Shown: piece by piece, positions 1 to 8,406 of the stretch
Numbering within the stretch: the stretch's first letter is position 1
How the letters are laid out: each line of letters begins with the position of its first letter
NCBI GenBank assembly: GCA_964580585.1
Contig: CAZOKZ010000011.1
Span: forward strand, 1 to 64,000
Length of the DNA stretch: 64,000 nt
Direction of reading: 5' to 3'
DNA from: CAZOKZ01 sp964580585
Lineage (GTDB): Bacteria > Sumerlaeota > Sumerlaeia > SLMS01 > JAHLLQ01
The notes under the pieces: model-generated
What the model was told of the DNA's origin: nothing
Databases searched by the model: none
What the model saw: only the letters and a program-made list of their open reading frames with translations
Position numbers and translations under genes: made by a program

Positions 1-58
1 TTAGAGCGCCGGCCTGTCACGCCGGAGGTCGCGAGTTCGAGTCTCGTCGCTCCCGCCA
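1..58 (+). tRNA. tRNA-Asp (GTC), 5' end cut by the window edge
   Basis: The anticodon arm is intact: stem CCGGC (9-13) pairs with GCCGG (21-25) and the loop carries anticodon GTC at 16-18, which reads Asp codons. A T-arm with GTTCGAGTC follows, then the 3' acceptor strand CGCTCCCG and an encoded CCA at 56-58. The acceptor 5' strand and most of the D-arm lie outside the window. A strong terminator hairpin follows at once. Confidence 0.93.
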
Positions 59-67
59 TCGAATCGT

Positions 68-99
68 AAAATTCCCTCCCCACGCGGGAGGGAATTTTT
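68..99 (+). terminator. Rho-independent terminator after tRNA-Asp
   Basis: The inverted repeat AAATTCCCTCCC / GGGAGGGAATTT has a short CACGC loop and is followed by T residues. It lies 10 bases after the tRNA 3' end on the same strand. Confidence 0.85.
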
Positions 100-130
100 C
101 GTTCGAGCATTTATCGACGGTGCACAAGAA

Positions 131-160
131 AATGGCCCCCGGGTTTTCCCAGGGGCCATT
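131..160 (-). terminator. Terminator of mdh
   Basis: The stem AATGGCCCC / GGGGCCATT encloses a 12-base loop about 27 bases beyond the mdh stop codon. Read on the minus strand it is followed by TTTTCTTG, as expected for an intrinsic terminator. Confidence 0.75.
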
Positions 161-186
161 CCTTTTCTGTGGTTGGTATAACGTAA

Positions 187-1125
187 TCAGGCCAGAGTAG
201 CCAGCACGCCAACAAGTTCTTTGACTGCATTGGCCGAGTTGTCCAGCGCCGCTTTTTCTTCACTCGAAAGCGGCACTTCGACGATTTGCTCGACACCGTT
301 TTTACCCAGCACAACAGGAACGCCCACGAAGAGGTCCTGGAAGCCGTATTCGCCCTGGCACAGAGCGGCACATGGCAGAATACGACGTTGGTCCTTGAGG
401 ATGGATTCGGCCATCTGGACCGCTGCCGCGGATGGAGCGTAGTAGGCGCTGCCGGTCTTCAGGTAGTTGACGATTTCAATGCCACCTTTGCGGGTGCGCT
501 CGACGATGGCGTCGATTTTCTCCTGGGGCAGTAACGTGGTCAGCGGCACGCCACCGATGTTCGTCGTCGATACGATCGGCACCATTGTGTCGCCGTGACC
601 GCCAAGCACGAGGGCCTGGATGTCTTTGACCGACAGGTTAGTGGCTTCGGAAATGAAGGCGCGGTAACGCGCCGTGTCGAGGATGCCTGCCATCCCGACG
701 ATGCGTTCGCGCGGAAAGCCGGTGGCTTGATGTGCAGCGTGGCACATGGCGTCGAGTGGATTGGAGACGATGATAAACACGGCGTTGGGCGAATATTTCG
801 CAGCATTCGAGGCGCAAGAGCTGACGATGGTGGCATTTTTAGCCAGCAAATCGTCGCGGCTCATGCCAGGCTTGCGTGCCAGGCCCGCCGTGATAATCAC
901 GACGTCCGAATCGGCGGTGTCGGCATAGTCGTTCGTTCCGACGATGCGCGAGTCGAATCCTTCGACGGGGCTGGCTTCGTACAGGTCGAGGCCTTTGCCC
1001 TGGGGAATGCCTTCCGCGATGTCGAGCAGGACAACGTCGCCCAATTCTTTGCTGGCCGCCCAGTGGGCCGCGGTTGCGCCGACGTTACCGGCACCAATCA
1101 CGGTAATTTTGTTTCTGCGAGGCAT
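187..1125 (-). CDS. mdh: Malate dehydrogenase (LDH-like type)
   Basis: This 312-residue protein would catalyse NAD-dependent interconversion of malate and oxaloacetate in the cytoplasm as part of the TCA cycle. An N-terminal Rossmann fold has GAGNVG at residues 11-16 and an acidic residue (Asp35) after strand two, which favours NAD over NADP. The substrate loop LARKPGMSR (82-90) has the Arg pair typical of malate rather than lactate specificity. The catalytic pair is Asp150 and His177 (in GGHGDT). Length matches the compact, LDH-like bacterial MDH family. It is a single gene with its own terminator and no TCA neighbours in the window. Confidence 0.95.
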   Translation of the reverse strand: MPRRNKITVIGAGNVGATAAHWAASKELGDVVLLDIAEGIPQGKGLDLYEASPVEGFDSRIVGTNDYADTADSDVVIITAGLARKPGMSRDDLLAKNATIVSSCASNAAKYSPNAVFIIVSNPLDAMCHAAHQATGFPRERIVGMAGILDTARYRAFISEATNLSVKDIQALVLGGHGDTMVPIVSTTNIGGVPLTTLLPQEKIDAIVERTRKGGIEIVNYLKTGSAYYAPSAAAVQMAESILKDQRRILPCAALCQGEYGFQDLFVGVPVVLGKNGVEQIVEVPLSSEEKAALDNSANAVKELVGVLATLA

Positions 1126-1451
1126 AATGTCCTCTCCTTGAATCTATGTAATGAATCCCGGGGGCGGGAATTCTTGCATTTACGCCGAAAAGAGAAAACG
1201 CCGTCCACCCGGGGGGCGTCAACCGGAAGCGGAGCGGTCCGGATGGACTTGGACCGAGACGTTTTATTGGAAGGAAAAAGGCAGAAAGATTGCCAGTTGC
1301 TACGGTGGGCGGGCGTGGAGATAGCTGAAGGCTGAAATGCACTTTTTTTTCACCACCGTGCACGTTTTTTGTTCCCGCACCCTTAACTAAATGTGGAAGT
1401 CGTTGGGAGGCAGGTTGCCCAACGCTTCGAAATTTTCCAAAGTTGCCCCCC
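1126..1451. other. Divergent intergenic region between mdh and the ABC exporter
   Basis: This 326-base spacer separates two divergently transcribed units, so it should hold both promoters. I see no convincing -35/-10 pair, RNA element or conserved ORF. A short C/G-rich stretch lies near 1207-1216 and an eight-T run near 1344. Confidence 0.4.
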
Positions 1452-2186
1452 ATGATCGATATTCAAGAGCTGACAAAAACGTACAAGGACCGCAAGCGTG
1501 GTGAAATCCACGCGGTGCAGTCGGTGACGTTTTCCTGCGCGCCGGGCGAAGTGTACGGCCTGCTCGGGCCAAACGGCGCCGGTAAAACGACAACGCTACG
1601 CATGATCTCCACGGCAATCAAGCCAACGAAGGGCACGGCCCGCGTGATGGAATTCGATTCCGTGCGCCAGGCGAGCGATGTGCGCCGCGCCGTGGGATTT
1701 CTCTCGGCGAACACAGGGTTGTATGGGCGGCTGACCCCTCGCGAGGTGTTGCGGTATTTCGGCGCCTTGTTTTCGCTCGAAGAATCGAACGTTGAAGCAC
1801 GCATTGCCAAATTGGCCGCCCTGTTTCAGATGGAGGATTTCCTCGACCGCCCGTGCGACAAACTTTCGACCGGCATGAAGCAAAAGGTGAACATCGCGCG
1901 CACGGTGCTGCACGATCCGCCGGTGATGGTGTTCGACGAACCGACGGCGGGGCTCGATGTATTAACCAGCCGCACGATTGTGCGCTTCATCCGTCAATGC
2001 AAGGACGAGCAGAAGACGGTGCTGTTTTCGACACATATCATGGCCGAGGTGGAAAAACTTTGCGACCGCGTTGGAATCATTCACGAGGGACGGTTGTTTT
2101 TCTCGGGGACAGTGGGTGAATTGCGCGAACAATACGGCGATGATCTGGAAGAGGCATTCGTGAAGCTGATCGGGGAGGTGGTGTGA
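1452..2186 (+). CDS. ABC-2 type exporter ATP-binding protein (NatA-like)
   Basis: This 244-residue ABC ATPase has Walker A GPNGAGKTT (39-47), signature LSTGMKQ (138-144), Walker B VMVFDEP (158-164) and a switch His in STHI. The LSTGMKQK signature and the HAVQSVTF opening are typical of the NatA/CcmA-like group that pairs with ABC-2 permeases for export of ions or small molecules. I chose the ATG at 1452 over an in-frame TTG at 1443. Its stop overlaps the start of the next gene by one base (TGATG), so the two are translationally coupled. The substrate is unknown; NatAB in Bacillus exports sodium. Confidence 0.9.
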   Translation: MIDIQELTKTYKDRKRGEIHAVQSVTFSCAPGEVYGLLGPNGAGKTTTLRMISTAIKPTKGTARVMEFDSVRQASDVRRAVGFLSANTGLYGRLTPREVLRYFGALFSLEESNVEARIAKLAALFQMEDFLDRPCDKLSTGMKQKVNIARTVLHDPPVMVFDEPTAGLDVLTSRTIVRFIRQCKDEQKTVLFSTHIMAEVEKLCDRVGIIHEGRLFFSGTVGELREQYGDDLEEAFVKLIGEVV

Positions 2187-3727
2187 TGCTTAAGGGCATT
2201 TGGTCAATTTTCAAAAAAGAACTGCTGGATACGTTGCGCGACCGCAAGACATTGATTTTCATGCTGCTGATTCCCACGCTGGCAATGCCACTGCTGATGG
2301 TGGGCATCAGTCGTTTGTTCCAGTCGGTACAAAAAGCGGAACAAGTGCGCCCGGTCGTTATTGTTGCGGACCAGCCAACGCAGGACGCTTACCGCCAATT
2401 AATGCACGACTGGTTTCTCCAGTCGGATCTGGGCAAAGGCTTCAAAATTGTGGACGCGCCGATTTTGCGCGCGCTGATCAAACCCGAAGCGATGGGCGCA
2501 TTCGGCGCGATCCCTCCGAATATTTCTCGCGATCCCGCCGTATTCGATGAATGGCTGCATCAGATCGCCGAGCAGGCGCGCGAAAACCTGGATTCCGTGG
2601 ATGAGCAAGCCGGTTCGCCCGTTGCGGAATTACCCGATGAAATGAAAGAGGCCGTCGTCAATTTTTACCGGATTGCGATCAAAGGTTACGCGCTGGTTGA
2701 GTTTCGTGATCCTGCCGAAATCGAAACGGCACCCGACGATTTTCAATTGCGCGAAGACATCCCGGAAGAATTGAACGACATTCCTCGTTTGCGTGATTAT
2801 GCCTATGCGATTAACACGCGCCAAATTCAAGGCGTACTGACGTTGAGCGGCGAGTACGCCTCGATCAAGGAAAACGACGAAACCGGAATCGAGTTGGAAT
2901 TCCTGCACGATTCGACGATTCCGCTTTCGCGCGAAGCACGCGACCGAATGAGCACCGTGGCTTGGTGGACGAAAGAAGTGTTTGTGCGAACACGTTTGGA
3001 CGGGCGCAATATCAGCCACACGTTTCTGGAACCCGTGCGCATGGCAGACCATCGCGATATGGCATCGACGTCGCGGCAGACGATGGAAGTCCTGGGCAGT
3101 ATCCTTCCCTATTTGATGATTGTGTTTGCGTTTTTGGGTGGTATGTATCCCGCCATCGATTTAGGCGCGGGCGAAAAAGAACGCAACACGCTCGAAACGC
3201 TTTTGCTCTCGCCCAGCAGCCGCACCCAAATTGCGCTCGGGAAATTTTTCGTCATCCTGACCACGTCGCTCACGGCAGCGATTTTAGGCGTTGTTTCGAT
3301 GGCTATATCGTACCAGTATATTTTACCGCGCGCCGTGATCGAGATGATCGACCTGAAAATCGAATGGTCGCTGCTGCTGCCCATTGCCTTGCTGATCATT
3401 CCTCCATCGGCGGCATTCGCCGGAATTTTTCTGGCCATTTCCATTTACGCTCGTTCGTTCAAAGAAGCGCAAAGTTACATGGCGCCCTTGCAATTTGTTT
3501 TGATCCTTCCAGCCATGGCGCCTATCGTTCCAGGCATCGAGTTGAACTGGAAGCTGGCGATGATCCCGTTGGTAAATGTCAGTATGCTCTCGAAAGAGTT
3601 CCTGAAAGGCGACCCGAATTGGGGCTACTATGGTTTAACGCTGATCTCGTGCGCTTTGTTGGCTACTGCGTGCATTGCATTTTGTGTGCGGCAATTCAGC
3701 CGCGAGGAAGTATTGTTTCGATCTTGA
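2186..3727 (+). CDS. ABC-2 type permease (NatB-like)
   Basis: This membrane protein of about 513 residues is the partner of the preceding ATPase. An N-terminal transmembrane helix follows the KELLDTLRDRKTL motif, which is characteristic of ABC-2 permeases (residues about 8-40). A large extracytoplasmic domain of about 270 residues follows, then five or six C-terminal helices. The sequence GAGEKERNTLETLLLSP in the C-terminal half is a hallmark of the NatB / ABC-2 family with a large inserted domain. It starts at the ATG overlapping the ATPase stop codon. The substrate cannot be predicted from sequence. Confidence 0.88.
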   Translation: MLKGIWSIFKKELLDTLRDRKTLIFMLLIPTLAMPLLMVGISRLFQSVQKAEQVRPVVIVADQPTQDAYRQLMHDWFLQSDLGKGFKIVDAPILRALIKPEAMGAFGAIPPNISRDPAVFDEWLHQIAEQARENLDSVDEQAGSPVAELPDEMKEAVVNFYRIAIKGYALVEFRDPAEIETAPDDFQLREDIPEELNDIPRLRDYAYAINTRQIQGVLTLSGEYASIKENDETGIELEFLHDSTIPLSREARDRMSTVAWWTKEVFVRTRLDGRNISHTFLEPVRMADHRDMASTSRQTMEVLGSILPYLMIVFAFLGGMYPAIDLGAGEKERNTLETLLLSPSSRTQIALGKFFVILTTSLTAAILGVVSMAISYQYILPRAVIEMIDLKIEWSLLLPIALLIIPPSAAFAGIFLAISIYARSFKEAQSYMAPLQFVLILPAMAPIVPGIELNWKLAMIPLVNVSMLSKEFLKGDPNWGYYGLTLISCALLATACIAFCVRQFSREEVLFRS

Positions 3728-3791
3728 ACTTTTCTTAACCGAAATTGTCGAACGGAAACGGAAAGAATCCATTTATTGGAGAATGAAAGTG

Positions 3792-4649
3792 ATGAATAAA
3801 ATTATTCGCGTTACAACGACCATGGCCTTATTAACATTGGCCGCGCCAATCTTTACTTCGTGCGCAGAAGTGCAAAGCGTCATGAACCAGTACATTGCTG
3901 CTGCGCCCAAACCCACAGCGGCGTTCAAGGACGTGAAAATCAAACAAATCAATCCCGACAGCATCGACCTGGTTTGTGCGCTCGATGTGAACAATCCATA
4001 CCCCGTGCCGTTGATGGCCGATTCGCTTGGGTTTGCCTTGAATAGTGGCGACACGGAACTCATGAATGGAAAAACATCTCAGCAACTGCGCGTCGGTGCA
4101 AAAAGCACCGAAACAGTGGATGTGGATTTGTCTCTGCCATTTTCCAAAGTGTTCTCAACATTGCAGGGCGTGAGGCCGGGACAAGTCATTCCGCTCGGAA
4201 CGAAGATCGACCTGTCCTTGGCAGGCGAAGGTTACGAAGCGTTGGATTTTTCGCTCGATAAAAGTACCGACGTGCCAATTCCCGCCGTGCCAGGCGTAGC
4301 CATCAAGGGCCTGACGTGGGACGACATTTCGTTGAGCGCGGCAAAAGGGAAACTGGAATTTGCGCTGACGAATACAAACGAATTCCCGGTGGATTTATCG
4401 ACGATTGATTATCAATTGAAGATGGGCGACAAATCGGTTGCCGTAGGAAAGTTGCTCGGCGATTCGTTGAATTTCGCCCCCGGAGAAACGCACGATCTTG
4501 CGATTGAATTAAACGTCAAACCGATCGACTTTGGATTATCGGGAGTCAAGATGCTGACCAGCGGCGACACGAAAATCGAACTCGATGGACAAATGGATGT
4601 CGATTCGCCGTACGGAAAAATGCTGCTGGATTTCCTGAAGAAGAAATAA
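3792..4649 (+). CDS. LEA14-like (WHy domain) lipoprotein
   Basis: The protein has about 285 residues. An N-terminal signal peptide ends in a lipobox-like FTSC, predicting a lipid-anchored periplasmic protein. Two WHy-type (LEA14, water stress and hypersensitive response) modules follow, near residues 45-145 and 170-280. Each has the pattern of a short motif such as LDVNNPYPVPL or LTNTNEFPVDL followed by a charged beta repeat. Bacterial WHy proteins are thought to protect against desiccation or membrane stress. A GGAG at 3778-3781 favours the start at 3792 over the in-frame ATG at 3783. It lies 64 bases after the exporter permease and may share its transcript. Confidence 0.72.
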   Translation: MNKIIRVTTTMALLTLAAPIFTSCAEVQSVMNQYIAAAPKPTAAFKDVKIKQINPDSIDLVCALDVNNPYPVPLMADSLGFALNSGDTELMNGKTSQQLRVGAKSTETVDVDLSLPFSKVFSTLQGVRPGQVIPLGTKIDLSLAGEGYEALDFSLDKSTDVPIPAVPGVAIKGLTWDDISLSAAKGKLEFALTNTNEFPVDLSTIDYQLKMGDKSVAVGKLLGDSLNFAPGETHDLAIELNVKPIDFGLSGVKMLTSGDTKIELDGQMDVDSPYGKMLLDFLKKK

Positions 4650-4662
4650 GAAAGTAAAGCGC

Positions 4663-4700
4663 ACCGCGAAGACGCAAAGCCGCAAAGAGTCGCAAAGAAA
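4663..4700. repeat. Single arm of a dispersed ACCGCGAAG-type repeat
   Basis: The purine-rich stretch carries ACCGCGAAG, ACGCAAAG, CCGCAAAG and GTCGCAAAG in series. The same sequence type forms the left arm of the inverted repeats at 24105-24201 and near 33187-33262. Here only one arm is seen. Confidence 0.6.
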
Positions 4701-4705
4701 AACAA

Positions 4706-4735
4706 GAGGGACGGAGTCAATCGGCTCCGTCCCTC
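4706..4735. terminator. Hairpin made of an inverted pair of the GGGACGGAG motif
   Basis: The 11-bp stem GAGGGACGGAG / CTCCGTCCCTC has an 8-base loop and lies between two convergent genes. On the minus strand it is followed by CTTGTTTTTC, so it can terminate the peptidase transcript and possibly both. The stem is built from two copies of the dispersed 9-mer discussed in the findings. Confidence 0.7.
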
Positions 4736-4779
4736 TCTACGTTCCAGCAGCGCAAATACATATCCTTCATCCTTTCCAA

Positions 4780-5919
4780 CTACATCCACCGTTCGTTTTC
4801 GCGTTCCGCGTCGCGTTCGCGTTCATAGCGATCCCACGGGGTTTCTTCGACTTCTTCCCAGCGGTCTTCGCGGTCGCCCCAGACCTCCTGGATATCTTCC
4901 TCGGTCAGCGATTCGGCCCAGGCTTCTTCTTCAGCCGCACGGCTAGCCAGAATGCGGTCGCGTTTCTTTTTCCCCCAGGCCCAGACGGCAAGCACCATCG
5001 CGATGATCCAAAACGTCATGCCCGAAGTGAGAATAAGAACGGCGCTGGTAACGCGACTGCCAAGGGATTCACGCACCTGGCGGTCGAGCGCATCGCGTTG
5101 GTTGTCTTCCCATAGGAATTGATTGAGTTCGGGACCCGCTTTTTCGTCCGCCAGCCGCCGCATGACACGTTCGAGCGAGTCGGTGTCGTCGCCAAACGAC
5201 TGCGCGAGTTCGACAATTCCGCGATACCCGTAGGCATAGGCGAGAAGTTGGCCTTCGGGGTCTTCGGGAAAGCGATCTTCGAGACTGGCGAGGGTGGGTA
5301 ATTGATCGAAGGCATGGGCTCGCGCCAGGGTCCATTCTTTTTGGAACGTCCATTCGTCGGCGAGGTGTTGAACAATGCCTTCTTCTGCCCAGAGGGGCAG
5401 TCGATTGCGTCCGCCGGGTAAATTACCGACGAGCAAGTGTCCGATTTCGTGCGTCATGACTTTCTGATTTTCCACGGGGGTGCTGCGGCGCCACGCGTTG
5501 CCATTGATCCAAATGGTATGTTTGCGCGCGTTGGCGGCGGCAGCAGTGAATTCGGCTCGTTTGCCGGTCATTTTGCTGTAATCGGATTCGCGGTCGCTCC
5601 AAACAATCCAGGCGGTGCCTTCCCAATCGATTCGGGTGGTTTGGCGGATAATACGCCGCGATTCGTACGCCATGCCTTCGATTTCGGCTTTGAGCTGGGG
5701 GCGGTCGTCAAGGCCCAGTACCTGAAGAGGGCCTTGCCGGGGTTTGGGATCTTCGCGCTCGCCCAGCAGATGAACTTTGAAGTCGTCCACGGGCGGTTCG
5801 AGCACCCAACCCGTTTCCACTCGGTCCTGAGCCAAGACCGAGGAAGCCAATACCGCTGCCATCACCAAAACGGCAAATACGAGGCGCCAGAGGACTAACG
5901 ATGTGCGTGTGTGGATCAT
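4780..5919 (-). CDS. Membrane-anchored zinc metallopeptidase (peptidase MA-like)
   Basis: The protein has 379 residues. An N-terminal signal peptide or signal anchor ends near VLAQ (30). The extracytoplasmic domain has HEIGH at 157-161 and a downstream WAEEG (177-181), the HExxH...E arrangement of gluzincins of the peptidase MA superfamily. A second transmembrane segment (about 292-315) is followed by a highly charged cytoplasmic tail rich in Glu, Arg and Trp. The second helix and tail are unusual for peptidase MA proteins and could place the enzyme in a membrane complex. The substrate is unknown. It is a single gene, convergent with the LEA14-like gene. Confidence 0.75.
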   Translation of the reverse strand: MIHTRTSLVLWRLVFAVLVMAAVLASSVLAQDRVETGWVLEPPVDDFKVHLLGEREDPKPRQGPLQVLGLDDRPQLKAEIEGMAYESRRIIRQTTRIDWEGTAWIVWSDRESDYSKMTGKRAEFTAAAANARKHTIWINGNAWRRSTPVENQKVMTHEIGHLLVGNLPGGRNRLPLWAEEGIVQHLADEWTFQKEWTLARAHAFDQLPTLASLEDRFPEDPEGQLLAYAYGYRGIVELAQSFGDDTDSLERVMRRLADEKAGPELNQFLWEDNQRDALDRQVRESLGSRVTSAVLILTSGMTFWIIAMVLAVWAWGKKKRDRILASRAAEEEAWAESLTEEDIQEVWGDREDRWEEVEETPWDRYERERDAERENERWM

Positions 5920-6297
5920 AACGACTCGAATTCAGAAGATTTACCGCCGTTCGTAACGGGATATAGAAAGAATCCTTCCGAATTGATGCGTTGTCAGGGA
6001 AAATCGACACTCCATCATAAGACTACGATTATCCCAATTCGGCTTCAAGTAGTCAAAAGTTGCTCTCGACCGGCGGCAAGCAAGGGCCGAAGGCCCGGTG
6101 TATTTCAACCCAGGCCGCGAGGCTCGGGTCCGTGGACGAAAAGAACGCCGAGGCCTGAACTGTTGCTCCGTCCCCCAGACCTTGCGGTCTGGGCCGGTAG
6201 TTTTCGCGTCGTTGGCGCTTGAAACCCAGCGATCCCGGCAGTCAACTTTCCTTGAGATATCGAACGCAAGCGCCACTGTCTTACACCGGAAACAATC
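5920..6297. other. Intergenic region with small hairpins and one GGGACGGAG copy
   Basis: No ORF is convincing in these 378 bases. I see the short inverted repeats GGGCCGAAGGCCC (about 6085-6097) and CCCAGACCTTGCGGTCTGGG (about 6174-6193). One minus-strand copy of the dispersed 9-mer is at 6166-6174. The region would contain the promoter of the metallopeptidase and the terminator of the TPR gene; neither is clear. Confidence 0.4.
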
Positions 6298-7017
6298 TTA
6301 CCAGAATTTCCACCATGGGCGTTCGGCCCGGGCTTTCTGCTCCCGCGCGCGAACGAGGCCCGAGGCAAAACTCATCTCGTTGGGCCAGCGTTGGGCGCCT
6401 TCCTCGAACAGGCTTTCCGCCAGATTGCAATCGCCCATCCTCAAATGGCACTCGCACAGGCCTAAAAATGCCACGCTGTTGTCTTTCGCCACGACCAACG
6501 ACGCCTTGAAATCCGCCTTGGCTCCCTCCAGGTCGCCGGCCTCCATTCGCGCGAGCCCACGGCTGTCGAGCGCTTCGGTGAATTGGGGAAAAATATCAAT
6601 CGCGGTCGAATACGATCTGATCGCTTCGGGCACCTGGCCTTTTTCGGTGAAAAAATTGCCGCTGTTAAATTGTGTGCGGGCTTCGGCCAGCAAGCGCTCG
6701 TAATCCTTGCCCGTTTCGCGACAAAAGCGCGGAAAGTCCGTTACGTGCAGATAGGCGTAATACCCGCCAAGTTCCTCGGGTTTGACGGGCAAGGTACCAA
6801 TGGGGATTTCCTTGCCATCGCGTGAAGGCACGATTGCCGTGTGAGCCGCCTTCACTTTCAGGTTCGGAACGTCGTCCAGTGCAGGCACATAGCTCATTTT
6901 GCCGTACTGCATGGTGTGCAGCAACGTCCCCTTGGGGCCGGAATCCACCACGAGCACCTTGCTGATCAGGTACTTGCCGCCGGAAGCGGTTGTCGCATAC
7001 ACATCGCCGGGGTTCAT
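6298..7017 (-). CDS. TPR-repeat protein of unknown function
   Basis: The protein has 239 residues and no signal peptide. The first half (about 1-100) is a beta-rich domain I do not recognise; its text (GGKYLISKVLVVDSGPKGTL) resembles a small barrel. The second half holds about three tetratricopeptide repeats (about 110-225) of the form ARTQFNSGNFFTEKGQVPEAIRSY..., which serve protein-protein contacts. It ends in a tryptophan-rich tail (RPWWKFW). No catalytic motif is seen. It is transcribed away from the peptidase with no obvious operon partner. Confidence 0.6.
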   Translation of the reverse strand: MNPGDVYATTASGGKYLISKVLVVDSGPKGTLLHTMQYGKMSYVPALDDVPNLKVKAAHTAIVPSRDGKEIPIGTLPVKPEELGGYYAYLHVTDFPRFCRETGKDYERLLAEARTQFNSGNFFTEKGQVPEAIRSYSTAIDIFPQFTEALDSRGLARMEAGDLEGAKADFKASLVVAKDNSVAFLGLCECHLRMGDCNLAESLFEEGAQRWPNEMSFASGLVRAREQKARAERPWWKFW

Positions 7018-7061
7018 GAGAGCGAACGTGGCCTCCTGGCCGAATGATCACTTTGACATGC

Positions 7062-7355
7062 TTACAATAATCGCTCGCCGGAAAAAACCAAAATCCGCAC
7101 TAAATCGCCATCGCTGATCGTTCCATTCGTCGGATCGTAGAGCTGGAGCGCCAGATTGGCCTGGATCGAAGCCGCCGGATCGGGGTGTGTGCTGGCTTGC
7201 GAAAGGGCGTTTTCAACCTGCTCGCTTGTCAAATCCGCGTCACCATCGATGCTGTAACTGCGCAGGACGGCTTTGCGTGTGCCATCGGTCCAGTAACTTG
7301 ATTTCCACCGATTTGAAAGAAAGTCCGCATGAAGCGACTCCCAGATTTTCGACAA
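7062..7355 (-). CDS. Short hypothetical protein, possibly a C-terminal fragment of a prepilin-like protein
   Basis: This ORF encodes 97 residues without signal peptide or membrane segment. Its end, YDPTNGTISDGDLVR, resembles the C-terminal tail of large prepilin-type proteins in planctomycete-like bacteria, but the N-terminal pilin helix is missing. I read it as a possible relic, by resemblance only. It lies between the TPR gene and a nested inverted repeat. Confidence 0.35.
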   Translation of the reverse strand: MSKIWESLHADFLSNRWKSSYWTDGTRKAVLRSYSIDGDADLTSEQVENALSQASTHPDPAASIQANLALQLYDPTNGTISDGDLVRILVFSGERLL

Positions 7356-7360
7356 CCCAG

Positions 7361-7428
7361 AAAGGAGAACGGGCGTCTCGCCCGTTTAAAAGTACCACAT
7401 GGAACGGGCAGCATGCCCGTTCTCCTTT
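7361..7428. repeat. Nested inverted repeat (AAAGGAGAACGGGC arms)
   Basis: Arms 7361-7374 and 7415-7428 are perfect inverted copies. Inside lie smaller hairpins ACGGGC-GTCTC-GCCCGT and AACGGGC-AGCAT-GCCCGTT. The layout is that of a REP-type doublet. It sits upstream of the 97-residue ORF and beyond the terminator of the urt operon. Confidence 0.7.
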
Positions 7429-7467
7429 AAATCGTTTCTATACAATGAATTGTTGCAGCTTAACAAG

Positions 7468-7497
7468 AAAAAAGAGCACGGATTGCCTCCGCGCTCT
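7468..7497 (-). terminator. Terminator of the urt operon
   Basis: On the minus strand the stem AGAGCGCGGA / TCCGTGCTCT closes a GGCAA loop and is followed by TTTTTTCTTG. It lies 31 bases after the urtE stop codon. Confidence 0.8.
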
Positions 7498-7527
7498 TCT
7501 CCGTGTCTTGTGTTTAATAAAACTTCC

Positions 7528-8217
7528 TCAGACCGTCAAATGCTCCTGCACTTCGCTGTGCGAGAGGTCCTTGGTTTCTCCGTTCGCGATAATCGACCCA
7601 CGCGACATGATATAATAATTATCGGCAAGGCTCCACGCGAATTCCAGGTATTGCTCGACCATCAGGATCGACATGGTTTTACTCAGCTTGCGGATCACAT
7701 TTTCGATGTCCTGGATGATGTTGGGCTGAATGCCTTCGGTGGGTTCGTCCAAAATCAACAGCTTGGGACGCGCGACGAGCACCCGCGCGATGGCGAGTTG
7801 TTGCTGCTGCCCACCGCTGAGATCGCCGCCGCGTCTTTTAAGCATTTCGTAGAGCACGGGAAACGTTTCGTACACGTCGTCGGGGATTTTGCGCGAGCGC
7901 GTTTGCGCGGCTTCGAGACCGACGATCAGATTTTCCTCGACCGTCAATTGCGGAATGATTTCGCGGCCTTGCGGCACGTAACCAATACCCGCGCGTGCAC
8001 GTTTGTACGTCGGCATTTTGGTGATGTCTTTGCCATCGAAAACAACGGAACCCGACCGCGAGGAAAGAAGCCCCATCACCGTCTTCAACGTGGTGGTTTT
8101 TCCCACACCGTTGCGTCCCATCAGGCAAACGACTTTGCCCGGCGGAATGTGCATCGACACGTCGCGCAGAATATGGCTTTCGCCGTAATAAACGTTGAGC
8201 TTTTCAATTTTCAGCAT
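7528..8217 (-). CDS. urtE: Urea ABC transporter ATP-binding protein UrtE
   Basis: This 229-residue LivF-like ATPase has Walker A GRNGVGKT (34-41), signature LSGGQQQ (133-139) and Walker B LILDEP (154-159) followed by TEGIQP, a UrtE hallmark. With UrtD it would energise uptake of urea or short amides through UrtBC. An ATG at 8217 preceded by GGAAGGGG is a better start than the upstream in-frame codon at 8292. It is last in the minus-strand operon urtA-B-C-D-E and is separated from urtD by an atypical 189-base spacer. Confidence 0.93.
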   Translation of the reverse strand: MLKIEKLNVYYGESHILRDVSMHIPPGKVVCLMGRNGVGKTTTLKTVMGLLSSRSGSVVFDGKDITKMPTYKRARAGIGYVPQGREIIPQLTVEENLIVGLEAAQTRSRKIPDDVYETFPVLYEMLKRRGGDLSGGQQQQLAIARVLVARPKLLILDEPTEGIQPNIIQDIENVIRKLSKTMSILMVEQYLEFAWSLADNYYIMSRGSIIANGETKDLSHSEVQEHLTV

Positions 8218-8261
8218 TCTTTTTATTCCCCTTCCGGGACATCGCGCAGTGGCATCGGATG

Positions 8262-8400
8262 AATCTAAAAGTTGCAAGGTCAAGGCACGCAAGGCGAGGA
8301 CGACAAAGGCGTAGCAGCGCTACGTTGCAGGCTTGTCCGACCGTAGCCAACAGGCGAAGGCGGGAGTTCGAGACCGAAGCGTAACACCGAGATTGCGACT
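8262..8400. repeat. Structured spacer inside the urt operon
   Basis: Between urtD and urtE lies a non-coding stretch with the palindrome CGTAGCAGCGCTACG (about 8311-8325) and GC-rich direct words such as CAAGGCGAGGACGAC and CAACAGGCGAAGGCGGG. It looks like an inserted dispersed element rather than a normal operon spacer. No second copy is in this window. Confidence 0.5.
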
Positions 8401-8406
8401 TTGAGA

